Shown one piece after another: positions 48,830 through 59,099 of a DNA stretch of 64,000 nt. The stretch is from Rhyacophila brunnea (Eukaryota > Arthropoda > Insecta > Trichoptera > Rhyacophilidae): NCBI GenBank assembly GCA_022495005.1, contig JAGYXB010000018.1, positions 1,364,001-1,428,000 on the forward strand. The letters are read 5' to 3'. How positions within the stretch are numbered: the stretch's first letter is position 1; every line of letters begins with the position of its first letter. The notes beneath the pieces were generated by a model. It was not told the DNA's origin. It saw only the letters and a list, made by a program, of their open reading frames with translations, and did not search any database. Position numbers and translations under genes: made by a program.

Positions 48830-49270
48830 TTTCCCTTAACAGACTTCCACGTACTACACCACATCCGGGCGTCTACCTTAGACGCCCTAAAAGTACGGGA
48901 GCGTCCCGGCAGCAACCTTTTAAAGCTTTAGACGCTGTGCATCAGGGTATGCGTAATTCATATTAACTCAGACTTAATTTTATTTTTAACTAGATTTATT
49001 ATGAGACGAAAAGAGACTCGTGGACGACTTAAGAGTAAATATGAGTGAAACATACTTTTTTGTTGTTCTTAAGACATTTGTTTACAAAATAAACATTCTT
49101 ATTATAAATAAAGCAATATATTATTATATTTTTTAGAAATATACATAACATGTTTATATGAATATTAAGTATTTATCAAATTTAAATAAATATTATATTT
49201 ATTTAAAAACATTATGTAGAAATTAATCAGAATTCAGAGCATTAACAATATAAGATATAAATTGAAAAAT
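48830..49270. other. spacer with a GC-richer patch
   Basis: The part at 48850-48960 is more G+C-rich (CACATCCGGGCGTCTACC) but not recognised. The rest is AT-rich with no gene. Confidence 0.4.
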
Positions 49271-49274
49271 AAGT

Positions 49275-49430
49275 AATTCTCATCATACTTCTTATCCCCT
49301 ATCGGAGGTCGGCCACTATCAGAGTGATCTTGGTCATATCTTCTGCCACCCGGAACAGATTAGTAGAGCTGTACTCGTACCAATCATAAATTTTTAGGCC
49401 ATAAAATGCGGCGTCGACCTCTACTATGCT
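49275..49430 (-). mobile_element. LINE 3' end fragment
   Basis: On the minus strand the frames show the terminal wording of an insect LINE: RVAEDMTK followed by LIVADLR and an ATG-rich tail at the left (CTCATCATACTTC on the plus strand). It is too short to assign a clade. Confidence 0.5.
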
Positions 49431-49439
49431 TACTCACGA

Positions 49440-49585
49440 GTTAAATAAAAATGCAATAAAAATATCTCTTAAAAAAGTAAAGAAAATATCTTTTTTAGAA
49501 AAAAAATTCGACACCCTACAGAACTTGAACCTGTTTCTGTTGGATTCGCGCCAGTGTATTTTTCCAATAAGGCTACCGGCATCCT
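49440..49585 (-). repeat. tRNA-derived SINE, family 2, partial
   Basis: On the minus strand, GCCGGTAGCCTTATTGG (A box) is followed by GGTTCAAGTTC (B box) and an A/T-rich body. The plus-strand wording aligns with the copies at 53.8 and 54.2 kb, for example TCGCGCCAGTGTATTTTTCC. Confidence 0.45.
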
Positions 49586-50544
49586 ACTTAATTTCAACGA
49601 TTTTAACTAGTATCTAGTATATGCGTGATATATTTTGTATGTTCATTATATAGAATATTCAAATCTTGTGAATTATTCGTTGAATAATAGAAATTGTATA
49701 GTAAAATAAAATAAAATTAAAAAAACAGCACATTATTGAAAATATCTAAGTCTCTGGGGAGCGCATTGATTAATCTCGTATCCCTTGATAGTTGTAGCTG
49801 ACACAATAAAAAAATGATTAATAATAATTGTAATTCTTTAGGAGTTCAGAGTAGGAAACCATTCCTAGTCAGACGTAAAAAAATATCTTAGGAACAGAGC
49901 TTCAAGAGAGTGAAAAGCGAGCATGCTTTGAAAAATGCAAACAGATCACTAAAAGTTCTAAGTCTAAATATTGAATAAACTATTAACCATTCATAATAAT
50001 TGTAAAAGTGGAAAATCTAGATTGCCATGCCGACCTTTATAGAGAAGTACAATATTATAAATTACGATTTTTATTTAATGTCTTTTGTATGCATATTATC
50101 GCTAATTCTCATAAAACGATTTCAGTGTTCAAATTTAATAAACACCACAGTATGTTTTCTTGTTATAAGAATACAAATATAAACGCTTACTAAATAGAAT
50201 TATTACTGTCACAAGTACGAACGCACGACTTCGAATTCCACGTTCGTTTTGCGGTGCTCACATTCAATATGCCTGGAATAAATAATAGACCAGAAAACAC
50301 TATGTAAATTACTGTTCGGACATGACGTTCGTGCAGAAAGAAAATAATTTTGCATTGCGTGCAAGATGATAATAATGTTCTTATATCGCAAAGCACTGGT
50401 AAGTTATTTTTGTATAACTAAAATTCGTTTTAAATACTTACCTGCTACTACAACCGTTTAGTATAATATATTATTAAATAATGTCTTTTTATGATTTCTT
50501 ATAAATCAAGTAATATAATGAAAATGCCAAATATATTTCATATA

Positions 50545-50772
50545 TGTTTTACTACGTTCAATTCTAAGATCTTATTATATGCCTACATGGAGTTGGGATT
50601 ATATTAACATATTTTATGTTTACGATATATGGAAGTTGGCCGCTTGGTCAAAAAATAAGGTCCATACTCTTGGTCTAAAACATTGTGAAATACAACATAT
50701 TGTATTTTTTCCAGACCCGGGATTCGAACCTGCAGCCCACAAAGTCATCGTAGTCGTACCCCATACGGCGTA
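50545..50772 (-). repeat. SINE family 1, interrupted by MITE D
   Basis: The minus-strand copy shows GGTTCGAATCCCGGGTCTGG (B box and junction), then TATGGACCTTA and the conserved 3' body. Its tRNA-like head is split by the MITE at 50773-51187; the remaining head bases resume at about 51197-51213. Confidence 0.75.
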
Positions 50773-51187
50773 GGCTCTAGGACGATTTGGCGCCGGACAA
50801 CTGGACGCCACGCAATTCGAAAATATATAGACGTACTCTATAAAGTACTCATAGGTACTTTAAGAAAATATATTAAATATTATTATTTATATTTAAATTA
50901 TTATATTATGATTTAATAGTTGGTGAGAATTTAAATATGCACGCGCAAATAATGATTTAATCATGCATATGTTTCACTTCCAACGAAAAAAGAGTTTTTT
51001 ATTTTTGTATAAAGCCTTAAGTATGGTAATTCTTAATCCGCAATAAAAAAAATCATGGTAAGCGTAAAATGAATTAAAACTACTAAATAGTTGATAGAAA
51101 TTGATTAAAATTCCTTATCTACATACTGTTTACGTGTCTACGACAGTGCGGCGTCCAATTGTCCTGGCGTCCAGTTGTCCCATTCCC
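50773..51187. mobile_element. MITE D, copy 1, 9-bp TSD, inside a SINE
   Basis: The 415-bp element has inverted ends: CGCCGGACAACTGGACGCC at the left and GGCGTCCAGTTGTCC at the right. An extra GGCGTCCAATTGTCC sits just inside the right end, so the terminal word is doubled there. The 9-mer TACGGCGTA flanks it exactly (50764-50772 and 51188-51196). A 9-bp duplication suggests a Mutator-like group, though the terminal sequence alone does not decide this. The interior is non-coding and AT-rich. Confidence 0.88.
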
Positions 51188-51219
51188 TACGGCGTATGCC
51201 AAATATGCCCTGATAAAAT

Positions 51220-52170
51220 GATTATATATTTATTTAGAAAGAAAAATTCGATTTTTTATTGGTTTTCTATAGTTTTATAATATTGTTGGCTAAAATATCA
51301 GATATGTAATAGAATTTTGAAACCAAACCTTGAAGCCGTTATCTCATTTCTATCATATCTCTTGATAATAGCATCTGAAACAAGCCCAAAACGACGAGAA
51401 AAGAAGGAAAAAGTACACGCGGTGGATACTCAAGAATTTATTACAATAATATCCTTCTAAGTGTGCAGAATCGGTTAAGATCATTTTTAAATTGGATAAT
51501 ATATTATTTATTATAAATAATTAAGTACACATTTTCATAATGTTATACTAAACTTATTAAATTTTCAACAAAAAAATAATATTTCCTGTAACTTCTGGGA
51601 AAAGTTTTCATGAAAAATGTATGAAATAGTATAAAAAAACCATCGCTTCCAAAACTTTCATCATAAAAGAGAAAACTGCAGTTATTTTTATTTCTGAATG
51701 ACCATTTTATGTGTTTTATACGGTTCTAAAAATCCCACAAATTTATTTTGAATCTTGTTTATTTGTTTTGAAACTGTTGTTGTTTTGTTGTTTTTAGTTT
51801 TTTGTTGTTTTTGTTTTAACGTCTGCGCGAGATAAAAAAATCTGTTAGCGTTCCATTTTTCAATAAGGGTTTGGTTTTCTGGTAATAAAACCTTCACGGA
51901 AACTCCTACGCGACACGGTCCTACACGAACAAATTTATGTTATCATTAACGAAGGGATTGTAATCATTAATTTAGAAAATATATACGTACCTACTGTATT
52001 TTTTAATTAGGTTGATGTCTTTATTAAAAAACACGACAAACAGTACAGCATTATATTGTTTTATCAGTTACAGTAGTCAATACGTTGATTTCTTGTTTTT
52101 TATACAATTTATGTGAATCAAACATTTTTAATTGAACATACATCCATTAAAAAAGCCTCAAAACATATCT
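51220..52170. other. AT-rich spacer, no gene seen
   Basis: A GTT-rich stretch lies at 51755-51820. No supported gene or recognised repeat. Confidence 0.45.
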
Positions 52171-52177
52171 CGATATC

Positions 52178-53061
52178 CAATGGCAAATGGTGGAAGTAGG
52201 CTGTTGAGATTCGAGATAAATAGTGTACAATAAATGTTGTCAGTCAAACGTATTTCTTTTGGTTACATGTAAGTTGTACGTATGCAGTTCATCGTGGGAC
52301 ACTTATTCGTGTACTGCAGTACGTGAAACATGAGTTCGCATAACATTTAATCAAATGATGAGTTCTTCGTTGAACATTTCACCGTGGAATACATTTATAC
52401 GTATCTTACAAAGTGCGGCGATAGTTTGCAAATAGTACTGTTCCAATTAGATTAACTCTAACCTAACCTAACCTAGTAAAGACATCTAATAAAATTTGCC
52501 ACATGTTGATGATGATTAAATGTTACACGAACTCATGTTTCACCTACTGCGGCGCACGACTAAGTGTCATGCGGTGAACTGTTTACGTACAAATTTCCGG
52601 ATACGATTTCTTTTCATTAAACTAAGAGTGTAGATAGTCTTTTTTAATGTATAAAATTCAATTAAACTCTGCCTTATCTAACCCATAGACGATGATAGTC
52701 AAAAAATAATCGTTTATATATAAAATTATCCCATTAAACCATTTATAATTTTATATATTTTATAGATTATGGTTTGGTTAGGCAGAAATTAACGAAAAAA
52801 CCGCCTGAAATTATGTATTCTCAATTTGACTAAAACAAATAAATATGACAAAAAATGTGTGTACTATTATTGTCGGATCGCCCATAGTATAAAACTATTA
52901 TGGTTTGGTTTAAGCAGGATTCAATTGAAATTTAAAAAGAAACCAGCACCATCTGCAAATTGTATTCTTAGTTTAATTAAAACTGATAAGTATAACTGAT
53001 CAAGTTTAGTGGGCGGTATTTATATCGAATCTCAATAGCCGACCTCCACCCCTCGCCACTA
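52178..53061. mobile_element. hAT-like element, family C, with nested MITE
   Basis: The left end (GGTGGAAGTAGGCTGTTGAG from about 52188) and the right end (inverted, CTCAATAGCCGACCTCCACC near 53031-53050) are inverted copies, ending in worn CAGTGGC-type termini. The flanks share TCGATA (52170-52177 TCGATATC and 53062-53069 TCGATAAT), six of eight bases. The interior holds a roughly 150-bp unit repeated with variation (words GATGGTGCTGG, CCAAACCATAAT and CATACTTAT-like) and, at 52270-52593, a separate MITE. No transposase frame. Confidence 0.65.
52270..52593. mobile_element. MITE F with ~85-bp inverted ends, nested
   Basis: TTGTACGTATGCAGTTCATC and the following 65 bp are inverted at 52510-52593 (GGTGAACTGTTTACGTACAA at the far end). 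The arms share GAAACATGAGTTCG and AACATTTAATCA. The centre includes CTAACCTAACCTAACCTAG, four units of the arthropod telomere motif TTAGG. It lies inside the family C element. Confidence 0.78.
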
Positions 53062-53699
53062 TCGATAATTATCATACTTGGGAAGTCTTAAAATAATGTA
53101 TTCTAATAAATGAATTAGAAATAACGAGACCCATAGGTTGGAAACTTCTCTTTCGACTAGACAAGACCGGTCTTGATAGTAAAGTTATTAAAATATTTGG
53201 ATTACCTTTTCCGTCGTTAGGTATTTTAGAGTTGAAGATTATAACTAATTTACTTAAAATTAAATTAATTTTTCAATCTTTTAAAAGTTGAGGAATCTCT
53301 TTTGAATTTAGAAGGAAGCCATTTCGTTTGTTTAGACGTCCACGAAATTCTCAGCATTTACCTCCAGCATCACATTTCATATGCATCCAATAGATTATAT
53401 ATATTATGTTTCTTTTGCCTTAATACTATATAAAATTATCTAGTGGCTTTGTTGAGACAAAAGTCTACAATATCACCTAACTTATGTATATACTAGACGT
53501 GCGACGTTCTTGTACGACTGATTAAACGATGTATATGTGACAGTGGCTACCCGTAAATCATACACCATCTTCTACGCGCGTACGTCATGACTGATTCATG
53601 ACGTCAGAGCTAAAAAGCTACATTACTATCCAGTACACGTTATGATTCGTCAAGGTTTTTAAAAGAAGAGCGAGTCAGGGCATTCTTCACGAGTATGTC

Positions 53700-53885
53700 T
53701 GAACAGAAATAGTATTGAACATAAATAACTTGAAAACACCTCAAATAATATATTATACCCACGAGAAAAAATCACATTTGAAAAAATACGATGCTCGACG
53801 GGTTTGAACCCGTATCGTGAACTGGTATCGCGTCAACTGTGGATTAACCAATTATGCTACGAGCCTCCTATCTAATTTTGTCAAT
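53700..53885 (-). repeat. tRNA-derived SINE, family 2, copy 1 of a close pair
   Basis: On the minus strand the head reads GGCTCGTAGCATAATTGGTT (A box) and then CGGGTTCAAACCCGTCGAGC (B box and acceptor side). GCTCG and CGAGC can pair as part of an acceptor stem, but the T loop is one base short. The 3' body contains TCGTATTTTTTCAAATG and TGAGGTGTTTTCAAG. Transcription would run leftwards. Confidence 0.72.
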
Positions 53886-54059
53886 TTAAACTAGTAGGTA
53901 ATACATAAAATGCTTATCAAATTACGTTATTATTGACTATCGGTTTTTGTGTATTAAATCAAGGAATATTAATTACCATAATTACTAACCAACGCCGGCT
54001 CTCGCCAAATATTTTAGTTATAATGTCTACTTGAACTTCAAATAATTTTCAAGATTTTG

Positions 54060-54235
54060 AGAATGTAACATTCCATATATTGAACATACATAGCTTGGAA
54101 ACACCTCATATATATATACACCCACTAGAAAATCGTATTTGAAAAAAATACTATGCTCGATGGGATTTGAGCCCGTATAACCACTGGTATCGCGCCAACT
54201 GTGCATTAACCAATTATGCTACGAGCCTACGATCT
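54060..54235 (-). repeat. tRNA-derived SINE, family 2, copy 2 of a close pair
   Basis: It matches the previous copy over its whole length, from CTTGGAAACACCTC at the left to GCTACGAGCC at the right, at a visible 85 percent or so. The shared sequence continues a further 40 bp into the right flank (AATTTAAATTAGTAGGTCATAC), so a local duplication of a larger unit explains the pair better than two insertions. Confidence 0.72.
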
Positions 54236-55044
54236 AATTGCGACAATTTAAATTAGTAGGTCATACGTGAAATGCTTAAGTTACATATAAGTTTAAAATA
54301 TTAAGACCAACTGGTATGTTATTATTTCACTCAGCTAACCAAACCCTTTAAACTTGTGATTATTCGATCAAGTGCAAATATCTATGCTGAACGGTAGTTA
54401 GAAAATATTAGGTGTAACAAGAAGAAAGTGTATTAATGATATGATGCTTTCAAAAGTGTTTCTGGAAAATGTAGTCCTATTATTTTTTTCTTTATGATGA
54501 ACACGAAGCAATAAAAAAATCGTGAAAAGTCGTTATTTCGTCCCGGGACAATATAAAATATGGCAAATATAAAAAAGCAACCATAAATCGGTCACGTATA
54601 AAATTGAATGCGGAAATCATGACTAAGGAGTTTTATTCTTTATACCTAATCTTTATTTGAAAACATTTTTTTTTTTGCAAACTCAAAGTAGTTTTACTGC
54701 GGTAGAATATTATGTACCTATTGTAATATACGTGTGGGAAATTTTTATGATTCTTAGTTGGGTTTATTATTTTATCCGTAAGCTATATAATATTATAACC
54801 TGAGTAGGTACTTACTATATAATAGTAGATGCTGTGATTGGAAAGGTAATGGTTAAAGATTACTAATAACAACAATTTTTAATAACCATTCCTTTCTCTT
54901 TTAACATAACCCGCTCTTCAGTTAGACTGTAACTATGTTCCGCAAAAACCTGGAATGGTTTTACATCCCGCACTACTAGTATTTTTGTCCGTTACACATT
55001 TGATAAAAGTATAGAAGAAGGTTTACTCATGGGCGCATATCTGC

Positions 55045-55380
55045 CAGTGGTGAGAGATGGAGGTAGGCTGTTAAGATTCGACATAAATAGTGCACAACAG
55101 TCATACTTATTAATTGTTTTCATTGTACTAAGAATATAATTTGCAGATGGTGCCCGTTGGTTTTTTAAAATTCAATTAACCCCTGCCTATACCAAACCAT
55201 AATAGTTAAGGTATGGTGTCGGCGATCTGACAGAAATATTGCACACTTTTTCAGTCATACTTATTTGTTTTCGTTGAATTAAGAATAAAAATTACAAATG
55301 GTGTTGGTTAGCTTTTTTTTTTTTAATTCATTACGCCCTGCCTAAACCAAACCATGACCGATAACAATTATTCTCATATT
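55045..55380 (+). mobile_element. hAT-like element, family C, 3'-truncated copy
   Basis: It starts CAGTGGTGAGAGATGGAGG and shares the terminal and interior words of 52178-53061 in the opposite sense. Two tandem units of about 150 bp and 120 bp (both with CAGTCATACTTAT and CCAAACCAT) follow. No inverted right-hand end is found before the transposase relic at 55445. Confidence 0.6.
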
Positions 55381-55444
55381 AAGTATATTAAAAAAACAGG
55401 AGATAGGTGTATTGATAATTATGTATAGATACGAGTAGATGGAG

Positions 55445-55715
55445 CTCGAGCAATGGTGGGAAAGATGTATAGTAATTGTATTTTACATAGGCCAGCACTA
55501 GTGATAACAAATCTTCAAATTAAAAAAAATATTTTACATGAAGCCATAAAAGTGATAAACTATGTAAAATCTCGACCACTTCAATCCAGATTATTTAAAA
55601 TTTTATGCAATGTAATGGGTAGTGAACATACCTAACGCACTTTTGTTACATACTAAAGTGTGATGGCTATTCAGAGAAACAGCACTATTGAGACTTTAAA
55701 AGCTTCTTAGTGAGT
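55445..55715 (+). pseudogene. hAT transposase fragment (SCAND3/ZBED-like), broken
   Basis: The frame to 55635 encodes RAMVGKMYSNCILHRPALV, then VINYVKSRPLQSRLFKILC and NVMGSEHT. These words are characteristic of the hAT transposases annotated as SCAN-domain protein 3, ZBED5 or GTF2IRD2-like in animals. After a frame shift, LLLHTKV, a TGA and WLFRETALLRL continue the same protein. The N-terminal BED finger, most of the catalytic core and the C-terminal dimerisation region are absent. It could descend from an autonomous relative of one of the hAT-like families here, but no end is shared visibly. Confidence 0.85.
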
Positions 55716-55719
55716 TATT

Positions 55720-56320
55720 AGCAGGGAACAGAATTAATGGGAACTGAAATACCTAACGGGTGTGGAAGAATATGGGACAAACTTAAACACGTATCAAGAA
55801 TACGTCATTATAAGCTTCTCCTTCGGTTTATGCACTGAAGCACATTCAGTTTTGGTGTATTTTAAGGTTACAACACACACTATTGCACATCTATAATGTG
55901 TGTTTCATTTTCGTAGGACACTCACACATTCAAAACCCTGCTTCAAAATGTAATATATTGGGGTATAGCCCATCTAAATTATATTTATTAATCTACTCTG
56001 TGGTTATTGGTCTTTTTGATGACACACAATAATTATATTATTTTTTACTTCCATTCACTACGACATATTAATGCGAAGTATGATTTTCTTAATATATGCT
56101 GCAACGCACATAATTTAACTTTCTAATATTGTGCTTGGTATAAAGAAGATTTGAGATTCAAGGATCGAAGTCATTATGAACCTCATTCACTTATATTTAT
56201 GTGTTATGTCTTAAAAATAATTCGTAATTAATTATTATCTTATTTTATTTTTAAAGTTTTATTGAATATATTATGTACTTTTTACCTAACCTACAAAATT
56301 AACAAGGTGTTCCGTTAAAA
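55720..56320. other. spacer, no supported gene
   Basis: A small palindrome, ACACACACTATTG and TAATGTGTGT, lies near 55875-55900. Otherwise nothing recognised. Confidence 0.4.
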
Positions 56321-56324
56321 TTTC

Positions 56325-56567
56325 AGGATTTGCAAAGTGTTCCATTGTAGGAAAAGTTTGGGAAACCATGAGTTAGAGCATAATTATGGATACCACATGC
56401 CAGTGAAAATGGTATTGCCACTAGAATCCTCAAATATACTTAAAAATATATTTTCTTCACGAAAAAATGTCCTCATTAGGATTCTACATACTACGAAGAC
56501 CCATTATCATAAAATTTCGTTACAAGCATCCACAATAATTATGATTTATTCTATAGTACATAATTAA
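56325..56567 (+). CDS. 81-codon open frame after an acceptor-like site
   Basis: TTAAAATTTCAG at 56313-56324 resembles an acceptor. The frame then runs open to a TAA and begins with a Cys/His-containing stretch (ICKVFHCRKSLGNHELEHNY). It turns hydrophobic towards the end. It is not recognised and could be chance. Confidence 0.18.
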   Translation, partial: RICKVFHCRKSLGNHELEHNYGYHMPVKMVLPLESSNILKNIFSSRKNVLIRILHTTKTHYHKISLQASTIIMIYSIVHN

Positions 56568-56725
56568 TTATTATATTATATTATTTTTTGTTGGTAAACA
56601 TTTCTTCAGTTAATGCCTCCCAGCATTTGAACTTGACAAAGCTCGCGCTGAAACAAAACAGTATATTCGGGTCATATTGAAAATTTGTCTTGTCTTGGTG
56701 ACCTTGTCGAACGTAATACAACTAC

Positions 56726-57038
56726 TCATTTTATTATCTTAGATAACAATAAAACATCTGGTTTATCTGCTGTTTCATACGAAAAACAACAGTCGAATTT
56801 ATTATGAATTACGTGACAAGTATTTTTTGTACACGTTACATGGGAAATATTATATTCCTTATAAAAACAATACTTCTGTAAGTAGATAATTTTTATTAAA
56901 TTTTTATCATTATCAGCTACGATCAAACTACTGCTAAACGTGGCAGTTTTAGTTAATTTTAAGGTTCGTTGTCTGATTTCAATGACATCTGCGATACATA
57001 TTAAACCAATCAATTTTAATTTAAAAAAAATCGTGAGT
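56726..57038 (-). CDS. open frame cut by a SINE insertion, unidentified
   Basis: The minus-strand frame is open for about 105 codons from the SINE target site at 57039 to a stop at 56726. It has a mixed peptide with six cysteines and charged residues (IEIRQRTLKLTKTATFSSSL is visible). The SINE at 57050 has an exact duplication here, so it entered older sequence that may once have been coding. The apparent ATG of the frame lies within the SINE and is not meaningful. Confidence 0.2.
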
Positions 57039-57049
57039 ATATCTTTTTT

Positions 57050-57258
57050 GCGTTGGACTATAAAGCCGTGGGTCTCAGGTTCGAATCCTGGGTCTGGCAA
57101 GTACACATATTGTTTTTCAATTTGTGTGTCAGGGTAAGGACCTTATAGGTTGAGCAAGTGGCTGACATCCATTTCTCGTAAAAAACAAAATCTGTCAATA
57201 CAAACCTCCACTCTGTGGAGGCCCATATGATCCTATCAGGATCGGACATGGTCGGAAA
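57050..57258 (+). repeat. SINE family 1, 5'-truncated, 11-bp TSD
   Basis: It begins part-way through the tRNA-like head (GCGTTGGACTATAAAGCC), keeps the B box GGTTCGAATCC, and ends GGATCGGACATGGTCGGAAA. ATATCTTTTTT flanks it exactly (57039-57049 and 57259-57269). Without the A box it is probably not transcribed from its own promoter. Confidence 0.92.
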
Positions 57259-57639
57259 ATATCTTTTTTTATAAATGTACACAGTTAATTTTATTGAATT
57301 CATGCACATAAATGGACATACGTTTTTAATGCTACTTTCACAAATAACACTTTTACTATTAGCTGAAAATATGTATTAAAAATACAGTATCTACCACGAT
57401 TATTATGCTGCAATGATTTTTTTATAATCAAAATCCTTCGATTGTGGACAATACGCATACATTTATATATATTTTTTTAATTTCATGACAAAGCGATCAC
57501 TTACATTGTTTCAAGAATAATCTTCAGTGTTGCCAAAAGTAGTACCTATTGATAAGCATTCAATAGTTTAAAAAAAGAAATATGTATTTAAATATATGTA
57601 CATTAACTAATTATTTAACCAGTGTGAAATTAATTTAAT

Positions 57640-57746
57640 GTGCCCACGATGGCCGAGTGGTTACCGCGTCAGCTTATAATGTTGAGAGTCCCGGATTATA
57701 AACACGGGTCTGGCTATATTCACACGTTTTGTCAATATGTGTTTGG
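57640..57746 (+). repeat. SINE family 1, 5' half, split by MITE D
   Basis: CCCACGATGGCCGAGTGGTT is a well-kept A box. The B box is mutated (CCCGGATTATAAAC). The 3' half resumes after the MITE at 58154-58265 with TTGGACCCAGAGCAAGTAC and GGAGGTCCTTATGATC. Confidence 0.8.
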
Positions 57747-58153
57747 GGGAATGGGACGACTGGACTCCGGACAATTGGACGCCGCACTGTCGTAGAAACG
57801 TATACAGAACGTAGACGAGGTATTTTAATCAGTTTCTATCTACTACTTAGTAGTTTTAATTCATTTTACTCTTAACATAATGTATTCTTTATTGCGGTTT
57901 GAGAATTACCATGCCTAAGGCTTTATATAAAATAAAAAAATCTTTTTTCGTTGGAACTTAAACATATGCACGATTATATCATTATTTACGTCTGCATATT
58001 TACATTCCCACCAACTATTAAATCATAATATAATCATTTAAATATAAATAATAATATTACATATTTTTTTTGAAATACCTATAAGTACCTAACGTCTATT
58101 TATTTTCGAATTCCGTGGCGTCCAGTTGTCCGGTGCCACATCGTCCTAGACCC
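57747..58153. mobile_element. MITE D, copy 2, inside a SINE
   Basis: About 407 bp, homologous to 50773-51187 in the opposite orientation. It starts GGGAATGGGACGACTGG with a second GGACAATTGGACGCC just inside, and ends TCCAGTTGTCCGGTGCCAC then CGTCCTAGACCC. The flanks GTGTTTGGG and GTATTTGGA share seven of nine bases, in line with the exact 9-bp duplication of copy 1. Confidence 0.85.
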
Positions 58154-58265
58154 GTATTTGGACCCAGAGCAAGTACTTCATAGTTAAGCAAGTGGATAGC
58201 AACCATTTCTCATAACAATGGAGGTCCTTATGATCTTTTTAGGATTGAATATGGTATAAAAAAAT
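58154..58265 (+). repeat. SINE family 1, 3' half, split by MITE D
   Basis: It continues the copy at 57640-57746: the body wording from GGACCCAGAGCAAG to GGATTGAATATGG is the worn 3' part of the family 1 SINE. Confidence 0.75.
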
Positions 58266-58829
58266 ATGTTATATTGTATACATATTATACGTAGGTATAT
58301 TATCATTAAGGTGAACGGACAAAACTATGCACATAAGTATATAATATTCATGAATATATTGATACCCTACCTAAAAAAATAACTTGAAATATTAGGGTTT
58401 TCAGTTAATGATACTCTTTCGTATAAACACAAAATCGGTAAAAAAATGTTGCAATTTTTTTGAATGTCTCATTTAATGGAATTAACTTTTTTTGATTAAT
58501 CAATAATTCAATTATATACTGGACCTCAGTTGACAATGTTCCTTTGATAGTGGACGAAATAGGAATTAAAATAAGTGCATTAGTACGTGAATCGTTATTA
58601 AACTATAAAATTAAATTGAGAATAATTGTTAAGTTCTATAAGACCACGTTAAAAATATATTTTCTTTATACATATAGATTATTTTAAATATAAATAAGAT
58701 TTTTTATAATAATTTCATGTAAAAAACACGGTTTATTTAGGTGTTTCTGTATAATACAACTATTGTATCAAAAGATACAAAATAAAGTAAAGAAAATGTA
58801 TAATTATTAAATCAAACAGTAAATCAAAT

Positions 58830-58915
58830 TATTAATACTAATATAATAATACTATTAAATAATATAATAACATAATAATAATAATATAATAATACTAGAA
58901 AATAATACCGAAACT
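58830..58915. repeat. imperfect (AAT)n-rich stretch
   Basis: Repeated AATAAT and AATATAATA words over about 85 bp. A low-complexity microsatellite. Confidence 0.7.
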
Positions 58916-59099
58916 GCACAGCCATACATAATTTTGTCGTAGCCATGGCACCGCTGTATAATTATATTCATGATTGATTTCGTATAATGTCTAGTGGAGA
59001 AAAGATGTGATGATAAATAATAAACATTGTCGCAGTTTTGTTAAAACGTCGGTTGATATGATAAGTTTGTCCAACCAATTAAATTCAATACATGTTCAA

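Noticed and set aside
50190..50396. 68-codon minus-strand frame with several cysteines
   Set aside because: No signal peptide, no family likeness, and an equally long frame overlaps in another phase.
53780..53867. Functional tRNA gene on the minus strand
   Set aside because: A partial acceptor stem pairs, but the T loop is one base short and a second diverged copy with the same 3' body shows it is a SINE.
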